Below are positions 32,058 through 41,532 of a stretch of DNA of 64,000 nucleotides, in pieces. Position 1 is the stretch's first letter; the number at the start of each line of letters is the position of its first letter. Both the position numbers and the translations under genes were made by a program. Origin of the DNA: Cyrtodaria siliqua (lineage: Eukaryota > Mollusca > Bivalvia > Adapedonta > Hiatellidae); assembly GCA_037043455.1 (NCBI GenBank), contig JAWPHD010000002.1:992001-1056000 (forward strand), read 5' to 3'. Below the pieces are notes generated by a model. That model saw nothing but the letters and a program-made list of their open reading frames with translations, had not been told where the DNA came from and ran no database searches.

Positions 32058-32422
32058 ATTTGTATTATTCGTTTATTGTTTTCATTTATACTTCATACGC
32101 TCAGAATCAAAGTGGATGGGGTACACAAAATGTTGATTGTCCACTTCGCTCGCATTGTTTACTTGGTTTGTGTCCGCCATTTTGGTTTCTAACGAACCAT
32201 AGGTAATGCGTGACGTCAACGGGGTTTTTCCATTCGGCTGTTTCCGTGAAACCTCAGTTACGTTTCCGTGACAGGTGTGTATTGGGGCAAATGTGCCGTA
32301 TGGATTCGTGATTTACCGATGAACGAATAGGTTTACGATTTTGACCGAAGTATTTTTAGAAACTGCTAATCATTATCTTTGTAATACAAAGGAAAGTTAT
32401 TTCAATTTGGAGGACCCTTTAA

Positions 32423-33068
32423 CATTGGCTATAACTTTTTCATTTCTTTATATTTGGTTTAATATCAAACTTGTGGTATCTACACACATCATGCCAAATG
32501 GCGAGACCGATACCAGTACATATAGATCACAGACAAGATCATACTCTGGGTTATTAATAGTTTTTAGTTGCTTTAATACAATACCATATAAACAAAAAAA
32601 TATCGGTTACTACGTGAAAATAAATAACCTATTACGAGGCATTAAGTAAACAAGTGGCACAGCTATAAGCTGATTGTTTTCTGAGAATTTGTCTCCGTAA
32701 ATTATATAGCAAATTAGAAAAGTATTTTCTTATGTACATCCGTATCGTAGCTACCTATTAGGCCAAAAGGCTCGGGCCTGCACATAATTTTCACATGCAT
32801 GGTTGAAACATATAACAATGAAATAATAGTGTTTGAATTTTGAAGTGTGGTTTTGTTTAAATTTATGTCTAAATATACGCCAAAATGCACCAGAGACGTC
32901 CTACATTTTTAGAATTTTCTGGAATCCCACTAGAAATAGTCGGGCTTAGGTCTAGCTACGCCCTTGTACATGTACCTTCCAGTATGTTATAGAAGTATAT
33001 AATACATTTTATACCTGTTTTTGTAATATACATTTTATATCTGTTTTGGTCAAACTGAAATGCTTTAT
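32423..33068. other. SNAPC2 intron 3, no feature recognised
   Basis: I see no element boundary, RNA gene or exon. The first part after the TTAA is A/T-rich. Confidence 0.4.
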
Positions 33069-34025
33069 AGCTCAACTGATCAAAGATCAGCAGAGCTTAT
33101 GCCATGGTGCGTCTTACGCCTGTCCGTCCCATCAGTAAACTTTTTTTTGTGGTGACTAACCCTTTGAAACTACTTAACAGATGTTCATGAAACTTCACAG
33201 GAATGTTGCTCTTGATGTCTAAGTGATCCTTGCAAAACTTCAGTTTGGCCGGAAATTCAAGATGGCCGCCACAGCTAAAAATATATTTTAAAAATACGAT
33301 TTTGTGGCGAGTACTTCTCAAAAATCGTAAGTTATATTGATTTGGAACCTTTACCAAAATGACTGGCACAACATGTAGTTGGTCCTAACCAAAGTTCATT
33401 TTGATTGGAAGTCAAACATGGCCGCCAGTGGAGTTACATAGAGTTATATATGAAAACCTTGTGGCAACTACTTCTCAAAAACCATAAGTGTTATTGAATT
33501 GGAACATTTACCAAAATGACTGGTGCGATATGTCTTGATCCTAACCAAGATTCATTTCAATTCGATGTCAGACATGGCCGTATTTTTGTTTATATACAAG
33601 TTATATAGGAAAAAGTTGTGGCGACTACTCCTGAAACTATTTGATGGAATTTCCTTAAGATGGCCGCCACTGCTAGAAATAGATTTCAAAAATGCGACTT
33701 GGTGGCGAAATGACTGTTGCGACATACTTGATCCAAACCAAGATTCATTTCGATTCAATGTCAAACATGGCCACCGGCCATTTTTGTTTGCATAGAGTTA
33801 TATAGGAAAATTTATGGCGACTACTTTTGATGGATGGAATTTCATGCAACTTGACGGGATTGTTACTCTTGATGTCTAGTTGAGCCTAGCAAAAATCAGG
33901 TCGGTAGGAAATTAAAGATGGCCGCTACTGCTAAAAATAGATTTAAAAAAATTGACTTTGGCGACTACTTCTTAAAAAACGTAAGTAATATTGAATTGGA
34001 ACCTTTACCAAAATGACTGGCATGA
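33069..34025 (-). mobile_element. ACAAGAGG-type element, diverged copy
   Basis: The terminal stem AGCTCAACTGATCAAAGATC / AGCAGAGCT at 33069 is followed by about three units containing AAGATGGCCGCCA, TTTGTGGCGACTACTTCTC and AAACATGGCCGCCAG. It is more diverged than the copies at 41533 and 43246, and the ACAAGAGG end is missing. Confidence 0.7.
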
Positions 34026-34329
34026 TATCTTGCAGACTGATCAGGCTTTACACTGTCTGGGAGCTCAACAGTCATTTGTACTATAAATGAACTGGTCCAA
34101 ATTCAAAGAAAGGACAGTCCTTTCTACATTCATAGAAGGGTATGGATTAAGTCTCCTTTGTATTTTTGGCTCTCAGGAAAAGACTGAAAACAAATTGTAG
34201 GATTTTGATTTTGATTTTCCAAATATAACCACTGAGACAAGAGCAAATCTACTTGTACTGGTGAGATAGTAACCTAATTTTCAGGAGATATTCATGACCT
34301 GTGACCTGGTCACACACCTGCTATATTTA
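34026..34329. other. Short unassigned stretch in intron 3
   Basis: Contains GACTGATCAGGCTTTACAC and AAAGAAAGGACAGTCC-type words without a recognisable structure. Nothing further can be supported. Confidence 0.3.
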
Positions 34330-34986
34330 TGAATACCAATCATTCCATTATAAAAGGGTCATTTGGAGAAATTTCTGTTGAGCAGCAAATAGAATATACT
34401 AAGGTTGGTGTTGTAAGGGATTTAATTGATATAGTTTTTGTCTCACCTTTTGGAAAAACGCGAGACTTAGGCGCCACTTATGTTGGCGGGTTCGACGGCG
34501 TCAACATATTGTATTATAACTTTTTTGTCCTTGGGAGTAGAATGTTCAAATTCCATGTATAACCTCCTGGCCATTGTCCGTCTTAATGCCAATAACTTCC
34601 ACCCCTCCAACTGACCCTGGGTCTGAAAATTTCAATGCAAATATTAACGGTACATGTATTTAAGTGACCTTGACTCCGACCCAGGGTCAGTTGGAGGGCT
34701 GGAAGTTATTGGCATTAGGCCAAATAAAATTATACCTGTGTTTACTGTAACATTGCTGAAAAAAATAGGGTAGGTAGGTAGGCATTTTATTTTATTTTAT
34801 TTTTTGGCGATGAGCTTTGATGAATGGGAAAATGTGGTATTTTAAAAACTACAATAACAATATGAAATTGTGTATGTTTTATTGTTTCCCAAAAGGCCTG
34901 GTAACAACTGGCTCTTTTCCCAAACTCTGCAATTATTACAAAGGGGTAAAACAGTTTTAAATGTTTTCCTCAAGTCCGAAAGAGGG

Positions 34987-35205
34987 TCAGCTCCAACAGC
35001 AATGAGTACATGAGTCGGCTGGGATCAGTCCAGCTCCATACAGTGTGATCTCCAGTGGGGCCTGACACGTTATGAGTGACTTGACTTCCATGCTTTTCCT
35101 GAATACAGGTATATGACCGTCAGGAAGGATGGGGGACCCACAGGTGTAGTCAAATTCTGCGGTTGACATACATGTAACCAAGAGCAGTTCTTGCCTCCCA
35201 GACAG
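34987..35205 (-). CDS. Exon-like segment 2 inside the Harbinger element, unknown protein
   Basis: On the minus strand an acceptor TTTTTTCAG|CTG leads into 72 codons (LSGRQELLLVTCMS ... then AEFDYTCGSPILPDGH ... ending SCTHCCWS) and a TGA at 34987. The composition is protein-like, with six Cys. I do not recognise a domain. Its open frame is phase 0, whereas exon-like segment 1 ends in phase 1, so they do not join directly unless another donor or acceptor is used; an acceptor 10 nt further in gives a different open frame of about 40 codons. It may be a captured, no longer functional piece. Confidence 0.4.
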   Translation of the reverse strand: MSGRQELLLVTCMSTAEFDYTCGSPILPDGHIPVFRKSMEVKSLITCQAPLEITLYGAGLIPADSCTHCCWS

Positions 35206-35500
35206 CTGAAAAAATATTCAAAGTTATAATGTCAAATGTTAATTGACCATTTGAATAGTTTTGTAAAAGTGTTGACTTACATGTATATTACTTCTCTAAC
35301 ATCAGAAAGTAATAAATATTTATACATTTCTGATGTTAGTTATTATATGAGCCTATATTGAGGTTGAGTTCAGAAAATTATTATGGAACGGCATACTTCT
35401 TCAAGAAGTTATAATGCAGTAGTAGTCGATGCCAATGCTTAGTGCTGAGAAGCAAGCAAACATATGCACATTAATATTACTGTTTTAGAAACAAACTTAC

Positions 35501-35663
35501 GACAGGCGGCCTGGAACTCTGGGCATTTACCGACCTGTTTGTGGTACTCGTCAAACAATTCAACAATCGATTCTTTATGGAGAGTGCACGCCATAACATA
35601 AGCGCTTCCATGTGCTGACATTTTTGAAACCTGTACAGCCAAAACAGCACTGGGAGACGCCAT
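35501..35663 (-). CDS. Exon-like segment 1 inside the Harbinger element, unknown protein
   Basis: ATG at 35663 opens MASPSAVLAVQVSKMSAHG, then SAYVMACTLHKESIVELFDE and YHKQVGKCPEFQAAC, and stops at a consensus donor TGTC|GTAAGT (54 codons plus one base). It looks like a first coding exon. Two damaged copies occur in the shortened relatives at 23087-23617 and 44427-44968, with deletions at the start, so this copy is the best preserved. There is a faint likeness to small twin-cysteine mitochondrial proteins (SAY...C, C-x-EFQA-x-C) but not enough to name one. It could be captured cargo of the transposon or part of an active small gene. Confidence 0.45.
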
Positions 35664-36499
35664 TTTGACTGTTTTATACCAAATTTTTTTTCTTCAATAA
35701 AATAAAAAGGAGTCGGGGGTGTTTTCAGAGGGTCGGTCGGGTTACAGTAAACTCAGGTATAATTTTATTTGGCCTTAGGAAAGACAATGACCAGGAGGTT
35801 ATATATAAAATTTGAACATTCTACTCCCAAGGACAAGAAAGTTACAATGCAATATGTTAGCATTAAGATTTTGGTTAAGATTTTGGTTAAGGCTGTGGTT
35901 GTGGTTAAGGTGTGCGTTAAAGTTCTTATAACTTTGTAGTCCTTCGGAGTAGAGCGTTCAAATTTCATATATAACATCACAGGTTATTGATCTTCTTATT
36001 ACAGTACGTATCGTCCTCCAACTGACCCTGTGTTAAGGTCAGTTAACTGACCCTGTGTTAAGGTCAGTTGCCTCTTAAATACATGTACCGTCACCCGAAA
36101 AAAAGTGCGTTAAATTCTTATAACTTTTTTGTTCTTTGGAGCAGTGTTCAAATTTCATATATAATCTGCTTGTCATTGTCCTTAATACCAATTACTTCCA
36201 GCTCTCCAACTGACCATGGGTCGGAGTCAAGGTCACTTAAATACATGTACCATCACCAAAAAAAATGTGTTAAAGTGCGTTAAATTATTATATTGGAGCA
36301 GAGTGTTCAAATTTCATATATATCCACCTTGTCATTGTCCTTAATGCCAATAACTTCCAGCTCTCCAACTGACTATGGGTTGGAGTCCATGGGTTCAGCC
36401 TCATACAGACACAGAGTCAAGGACAGTGGTCTCTTAAATACATGTACTATCTCCAAATTTCACAATACATATACATGATCTCCAAATTAGTAAACCCCC

Positions 36500-36847
36500 C
36501 CCCACCCCCCCATATGGTGGTTTACATCATTTTCAACACGTAAGGTTATATATGATGTTCGATTTTTTGTGGTGGAGGCAGACCACCCACTCTTCCTGGG
36601 TAGAACAAGTACTGTACACCTGCCATCCCTAAGAATCGACACTTCCTCACTTAATTGCAGAAAAAAATAATTAATGATCCAGTGACAATAAAGACAGTTT
36701 TATATTTAAAGGTTTAGTACTTAAAATGTTTCATGTTGACAAACATTACAAAACAACCAAGTTTGCTAAAATAATTCTATTTAAAGGGACACTGATACTT
36801 TGAGCTTATAAAACAAACACAAAATAATTATGTTCTTATACATGCGG
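36500..36847. other. Intron 3 filler: C-rich patch and dispersed repeat fragment
   Basis: A C-run (about 36493-36515) is followed by a fragment (GTAAGGTTATATATGATG, GTGGTGGAGGCAGACCACC) shared with 20828-20965. TTTAAAGGGACACTGATAC at 36780 looks like one end of the TTAA MITE family; its other end was not found. TTCTTATACATGCGG at 36833-36847 is the SINE target duplication. Confidence 0.5.
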
Positions 36848-37109
36848 GCAGGGCGTCCGTGGCCGAGTGGTTAGAGTCTCTGACTTGCAATCACTTGCTC
36901 CTCACCGCTGTAGGTTCGATCCCTCAGGGGCCTAGGAATCTTTATGTGAGGAAGCTATCCAGCTGGCTTGCGGAATGTCGGTGGTTCTACCCAGGTGCCC
37001 GCCCGTGCACGAAAATTGCCCGGAGGGGTCTTTCCTCCACCAGTGGAAGCTGGAAAGTCGCCGTATGACCTTAGCTGTTGGTGCGACTATAAAATTCAAT
37101 TCAATTCAA
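36848..37109 (+). mobile_element. tRNA-headed SINE (family 1) with 15-bp target duplication
   Basis: The head GGCGTCCGTGGCCGAGTGG, then GTTAGAGTCTCTGACTTGC and GTAGGTTCGATCCCTCAGG, is a Leu/Ser-type tRNA-like sequence with A- and B-boxes. The body contains CTTTATGTGAGGAAGCTAT and CTTAGCTGTTGGTGCGAC, and the 3-prime end is repeated ATTCA. TTCTTATACATGCGG is duplicated exactly on both sides (36833-36847 and 37110-37124). It is a young, well-preserved insertion; other copies are at 26976 and 38054. Confidence 0.95.
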
Positions 37110-37124
37110 TTCTTATACATGCGG

Positions 37125-37310
37125 TCCCATGTATTGGAGTCTATCCTCCAAGAACATTAAAGAACCTTAGGAATCTATTTGATAGTAAGAGTAGGGCAGG
37201 TTCCTGGATTCCTATGTATCCTTCCCCTCTCTCTCTGGGGTGGCTGTAAAGAACCTATAATGTGTTGATGAGCCATTAAAGAACATCTAAATTGATTCAG
37301 TTGAAAAAAA
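37125..37310 (+). mobile_element. SINE family 2, 3-prime part
   Basis: CCTATGTATCCTTCCCCTC, CTCTCTGGGGTGGCTGTAAA and AACCTATAATGTGTTGATG match the 3-prime part of the element at 26337 and the fragment at 59625. The 5-prime part is not tRNA-like here. Confidence 0.55.
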
Positions 37311-37734
37311 AATTGCATAGAAAATAAATACATGATGCAGTTGTAATGTTTAATGTATTGACATGCCAAATTTTGAGTTTACAAATGCTTTAAAAATGCT
37401 AAATATGATTTAGAAATTTGTGATTAAACCTCTTTAATAGATTAATGATTTGAAAAAAGGCCATGTTGGAGTTTTTTTATACTGAAACCTGGTCTTTTAT
37501 TGCATCACAAGCAGATACCAGCATTAATTTGTGATGACATGTTCATGATAAAATAGGACAGCCCCGTGTGGTACCCGGGGGCCCCCGTTTGGTCACGGGA
37601 CAAAGAATAGGGCCACTGCAGATCCCTTTGGAGGGTTAGGCAGAGGGGAAGAATCCCCCCTAATTCATGTTCATTTTATCATTTTTTGTTCATGTTCATT
37701 AAAGGTCTTCATCATGATCCCTGCATTGTTTCAG

Positions 37735-37841
37735 GTGCTATCTCGCTCGCATCAAAAGAGCAGTGGCAGAAAAACAATAAACGTGGCTCCATCGTAAATG
37801 GAGTTTCTACGATAGAATTTGCAGCAACTCTGCAGATCAGG
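37735..37841 (+). CDS. SNAPC2: SNAPC2-like exon 4
   Basis: Acceptor CATTGTTTCAG; the exon completes a Gly codon and encodes AISLASKEQWQKNNKRGSIV then NGVSTIEFAATLQIR, ending in phase 0 at ATCAGG|GTGAGA. I-E-F-A-A-T-L-Q-I-R joined to exon 5 H-W-Y-D-I lines up with the I-E-V-W-T-D-L segment of SNAPC2. This phase-0 end joins exon 5 directly; a tempting exon near 39366 would bring a stop. Confidence 0.87.
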
Positions 37842-38038
37842 GTGAGAAGGTTCTAGGCCCATTTTCCATATTTTATCTCGATGTACATGGAAGATTAGCC
37901 TGGCATGTTCATGCCTGTTAGGCGCCATATAACCTTTTCATGTGTTGGTGTGCCTTAAAACCCAATTCAATAGTTTAAAATGTCAATTTGTGAGAGCAAA
38001 AAACAACAGCCTCTGTGTAACATGATACTTCCCAATTT

Positions 38039-38390
38039 AGAACATGTTTAGCTTGAATTGAATTGGATTTTATAGTCGCACCAACAGCTAAGGTCATATG
38101 GCGACTTTCCAGCTTCCATTGGTGGAAGAAGACCCCAGGTGCCCCTCCGGGCAATTTTCGTGCACGGGCGGGCACCTGGGTAGAACCACCGACGTTCCGC
38201 AAGCCAGCTGGATAGCTTCCTCACATAAAGATTCCAAGGCCCCTGAGGGATCGAACCTACAGCGGTGAGGGGCAAGTGATTTCAAGTCAGAGACGTAAAC
38301 CACTCGGCCACGGGCGCCCCTTAAAAACATCTACTGTTATAATTCAATTATAACAGTAGATGTTTTTTCAAGCTAAACATGTTCAATATG
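38039..38390. repeat. Palindromic element split by a SINE
   Basis: GAACATGTTTAGCTTGAA at 38039 pairs with TTCAAGCTAAACATGTTC at about 38368. The inner arms AACATCTACTGTTATAATT / AATTATAACAGTAGATGTT (38327-38367) pair around a tiny loop. Removing the SINE (38054-38321) restores an almost perfect hairpin of about 80 bp. Confidence 0.75.
38054..38321 (-). mobile_element. tRNA-headed SINE (family 1), minus-strand copy
   Basis: It is the reverse complement of the 36848 element: the head GGGGCGCCCGTGGCCGAGTG is at the right, and the tail TATAAAATCCAATTCAATT is at the left. It is inserted in one arm of a palindrome. Full length and high similarity to the 36848 copy indicate recent amplification. 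Confidence 0.93.
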
Positions 38391-38406
38391 AAATTAATTT
38401 TTTTAA

Positions 38407-40466
38407 AGGGACACTGTCTATAAGTAAAGCCTATATCTAGCATCATGAAGTAACAAGCCGATATGGAATGGTAATGTCTGTCCATTCATCAATATTTGCA
38501 TTTACCTCCTTTTATGGAAAACTATGAAAGCTACCCTTTTGAATGCAGACAAAGATATTTGATGTTGCATAAACCCTCGATTTTATCAAGATGAAGGTCA
38601 TTTGAAACATGTTTGGTGGACACGTCACTTTAGGCGAGACACCATGTTGCGCGCAACTCTTGTATATTTAAAAGCTGTGGTAGCATTATGACATTTGTAT
38701 AAGCTAGAAAAGGATATATTCTTTCGATTAGGATAAAATTGAATGAGATTACAATATTGCATAGGTAATGTTGCATAATAAATTATGTTATTTATGAATA
38801 TATAGGAATGTTGCTCTTGAGTTTAGTTGGTCCTAAGTAAAAATCAGGTTGGCCTAAAATTCAAGATTTTAAATAAAATTTTGTGGCGACTACTACTATA
38901 AAACCATAAATGGTATCACTATAATACCTTTACCAAAATTGCTTTCATAAAACTTTACAGGAATGTTGGTATTGATGTCCAGTTAGTCCCAAGTAAAAAT
39001 CAGGTTGGCTGCCACAGCCTAAACACAAGTTTGTGGCATGACATGTAGTTGACCAGTCCTAAACAAAATTAATTTTGATTCTATGTCAAACATCGCCGCC
39101 AGCGACCATCTTTTTTTACATAGAGTGATATAGGAAAAACGTGTTGCAACTACTCTGATTTCCATTAAACTTCACGGTTCCCATGGCTGATCTAGCTATC
39201 AAAATCTATCAGTAGAGCTTCAAGGTCATTGACCTCTCTTTATGGATTTGAGCCCGTTTGCGTATATATGAATTAAAGATTGAGTACATGGTGCTGTTAT
39301 TTTGTTAGTACCAGTTACACATATTCAACATGTTATAGTGAACAATTTTATGCTTGCATATTTCAGGTACAGTATACAGAGCCCCTCTAGAGGTATGTGT
39401 CGTTTTTAGCTTGTCTTTTTTTACCAAAAAATTATGATGTACATGTCTTAATTATCACCACTGGATTGTCGTTGGCATTGTCGCATCTGTGTCCCCTGTT
39501 TAAAGTTTTGTTCTTTTATGCCCCCACCATTGTACTTTTATGCCCCCACCACAGAATGTTGAAAGGTCATATTGCGTTAGCAGGGCAGTAAAATTTGTTT
39601 CTGAGTTACTCGGCCTTCGTAACATTTGAATGTTCAAATTGATAATTTTTTGAAGAATTTATCTGAATTTCTACTCGTCCTGCATCAATGAGTACTCGTC
39701 ATGGATCATACGAGTGGAATTTACGTGTCCTGGTTAGCCATGTCCGTCCCGACAGGTTTTTGTGTCTAACTCCTCCCACAGTTTTCAACCAATTGTTTCA
39801 GAACTTTACTGGATGCTTACATACGATGTAAAGATGTGCAAATCGATTTGGCTTCAAAATCGACCATGTATTACCAGAGTTAGGTCCCTTTTTTGTCAAA
39901 TTTTGCGTTAAAATATTGTGTGTGTCTAAATTCTCCCACAGTTTTCAACAGATTATTTCAAAACTTTACAGGATGCTTATGATGTGTCTATCTATAAGGC
40001 GTCAAAATCCACCTTGTATTACCGGATTTCTGGCCTTTTTTCGTCAAATTGTATGTTTTTCGCTGATTGTTTTTAATGAGGGGCATCTCAGGGTTTCCAG
40101 AAGAAATTTGGGAAGGCATGTTATTTTGTGAAAGTACATGGAGCGTGTGTGGGAGGGAGTGTACCCCCTCCGAAAAGGTTCGATTTTTTCTTATATTAGG
40201 GGTGGTGTATATCAACGGAGAGCCATTTTAATGGACATTTAGTGTTACTTTAATACAACAAAAACAGAACTGTTTCACAACAAAACTTCTAAATAAATAG
40301 TCAAATTCACTATTTGTTTATTTTTTCAAACACTTTGTGCTTGCCACAAACAGCTGGTCATAAATGTCAGAATTATTTGGGTCTATCCTCATGTTTTTCA
40401 CTTTTCATTTCGCTGTTATTTGGTTATGCTCAATAATCTGCTTTAATACTTACAGACAGTGTCACT
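38407..40466. mobile_element. TTAA-flanked element (TIR AGGGACACTGTC), 2.06 kb
   Basis: The left AGGGACACTGTCTATAAGTA and right TACTTACAGACAGTGTCACT are inverted repeats, with TTAA on both sides (38403-38406 and 40467-40470). It is of the same family as the MITE at 10133. A fragment of an ACAAGAGG-type element (about 38808-39237, minus) is nested inside. No transposase frame was recognised. A cryptic exon-like segment at 39371 lies within this element. Confidence 0.75.
38808..39237 (-). mobile_element. ACAAGAGG-type element fragment
   Basis: Contains GGAATGTTGCTCTTGA, AATCAGGTTGG, TTTTGTGGCGACTACTAC and, at its end, CAGTAGAGCTTCAAGGTC / ATTGACCTCTCTTTA, the reverse complement of the ACAAGAGGTCAATGACC start. 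Diverged and incomplete. Confidence 0.65.
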
Positions 40467-40470
40467 TTAA

Positions 40471-41532
40471 AGTTTGTTGTTATATTTTCGTACTTTAAAA
40501 AACATAACAATATTGAGAGTTTAAAAAAAAAAAAACTTTTTTTTTTACCACTCCATCAAATATTGGGCGCGATTTTTCAAAAACGGCCGTGCAACGACGG
40601 CTGCACGGATGGCTGTCTAATAACATCCCCTCTGAAAAATAACCGGTAGTATGAATCAAATTGAGTACAATGTACAATAGCACGAATCTAATTGAGGACG
40701 AAGTACGAATTGTCGTTCTTGAATTCATTCTATTTTTAGAAGCAAGTCTGCTTGCTTATCAACGAGTATTCGAGAGAAAAAATGTGTTTTGTTAACTTGA
40801 AAAGCACCCCATCTTGATTAAAAATGTTTGAGACCCCATCTTGATTGATTTATTTCAGATACCCCCTATTCCCCACAACTCAATTGTTTTTGTGTGAGAT
40901 TTACCCACCCACCTTTAGATGCGATATTCCGGAATTAGGTTCGATTTTTGCGGACAAGTATTTTCTATAAATTGCCGTCCGCTACCCCCTTGTATGTTTT
41001 AATGGAACATACCTTACATATAAATTCTTGCAGAATGAAACAATCATGTTTGTTTCTCGGTCATAAACATTCATTTTCGCCAATTGTTCTACTCAACTCA
41101 ACACAATGTCCCTCATCAATAAAGCACCGTGTCCTAATTATTAAACATATGCCACTCAACACTAACAAGTGTATACACGGGTCACGGGTCAGGTCACAGG
41201 TGGTAATCAGCAGTCTGCTATCGCGAACATGATTGGCTGATAGCTTATTTAGTGGGAGCGACAATAAACCTGTCAATCAGATTCAGGCACGTGCAGGACT
41301 GCAATTGTTTCAAGTGGCATAATATTTAAGGGATGTCGCGGAGATCAAAGGATGTCGGAAATTCTACGCAAGGCATTAAAGGGAATGTAGCGACACAGTC
41401 AAACAAGCTCTGTTATTGAGAGTTCTGAAAAACTTGGAAAAAGGTGAAAGAATTATCAAAATCGGATGATAAACAAAAAAGATATGACCATTTAAAGGTT
41501 GTTCTAAAACGAATATGGGAGCCGCCATTTTT
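40471..41532. other. SNAPC2 intron 4, no feature recognised
   Basis: A/T-rich sequence with an A-run and T-run pair near 40525-40550. No exon, RNA gene or element boundary could be supported. Confidence 0.35.

Larger units (their letters stand above)
28404..32418 (+). mobile_element. TTAA-flanked THAP transposon (Kolobok-like), inactivated
   Basis: The ends are AGGGTCCTCCAAATTGAAA and its inverted copy (TTTCAATTTGGAGGACCCT), each next to TTAA (28400-28403 and 32419-32422). Inside are a THAP zinc-finger reading frame at 28728 and a separated AVPTIF-like tail near 31955. TTAA target duplications together with THAP point to the Kolobok superfamily: piggyBac uses TTAA without THAP, and P elements have THAP but 8-bp duplications. 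A LINE (28905-30521) splits the THAP frame. No complete transposase core remains. It lies in SNAPC2 intron 3. Confidence 0.8.
34718..35774. mobile_element. Harbinger-like element with 34-bp TIRs, carrying exon-like cargo
   Basis: GGCCAAATAAAATTATACC and the following 15 bp (34718-34751) recur in reverse complement at 35741-35774 with one mismatch. TTA flanks both sides (34715-34717 and 35775-35777). Removing the element gives GGCATTAGGAAAGACAATG, matching intact host units. A 3-bp TTA duplication and a GGCC start are the PIF/Harbinger signature. It encodes no transposase but contains two minus-strand exon-like segments (35501-35663 and 34987-35205), suggesting captured host-gene pieces. Confidence 0.85.
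34436..36480 (+). repeat. TGTCTCACC-type repeat with GTTCAAATTTCATATATAA units, split by a Harbinger element
   Basis: Degenerate units of about 150-180 bp carry TTCTTATAACTTTTTTGT, GAGTGTTCAAATTTCATATA, GTCATTGTCCTTAATGCC, AATAACTTCCAGC and CCAACTGACCCTGGGT. Some units are in reverse orientation. The Harbinger-like element at 34718-35774 is inserted at a TTA in a reverse unit. Uninterrupted units such as that near 36330-36365 show the empty site. Confidence 0.75.

Noticed and set aside
35501..35663. Assignment of the exon-like segment to an NDUFAF8-type twin-cysteine protein
   Set aside because: SAY...C and C-x-EFQA patterns are suggestive, but cysteine spacing does not fit and about 20 residues are extra. 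Left unnamed.
39371..39393. Possible SNAPC2 exon: CATATTTCAG, a 23-nt segment, then AGAG|GTATGT
   Set aside because: Joining it in phase after exon 4 introduces an in-frame TAG, while exon 4 joins exon 5 directly in phase 0 with family-like sequence. It also lies inside the TTAA-flanked element 38407-40466. It could at most be a poison exon.
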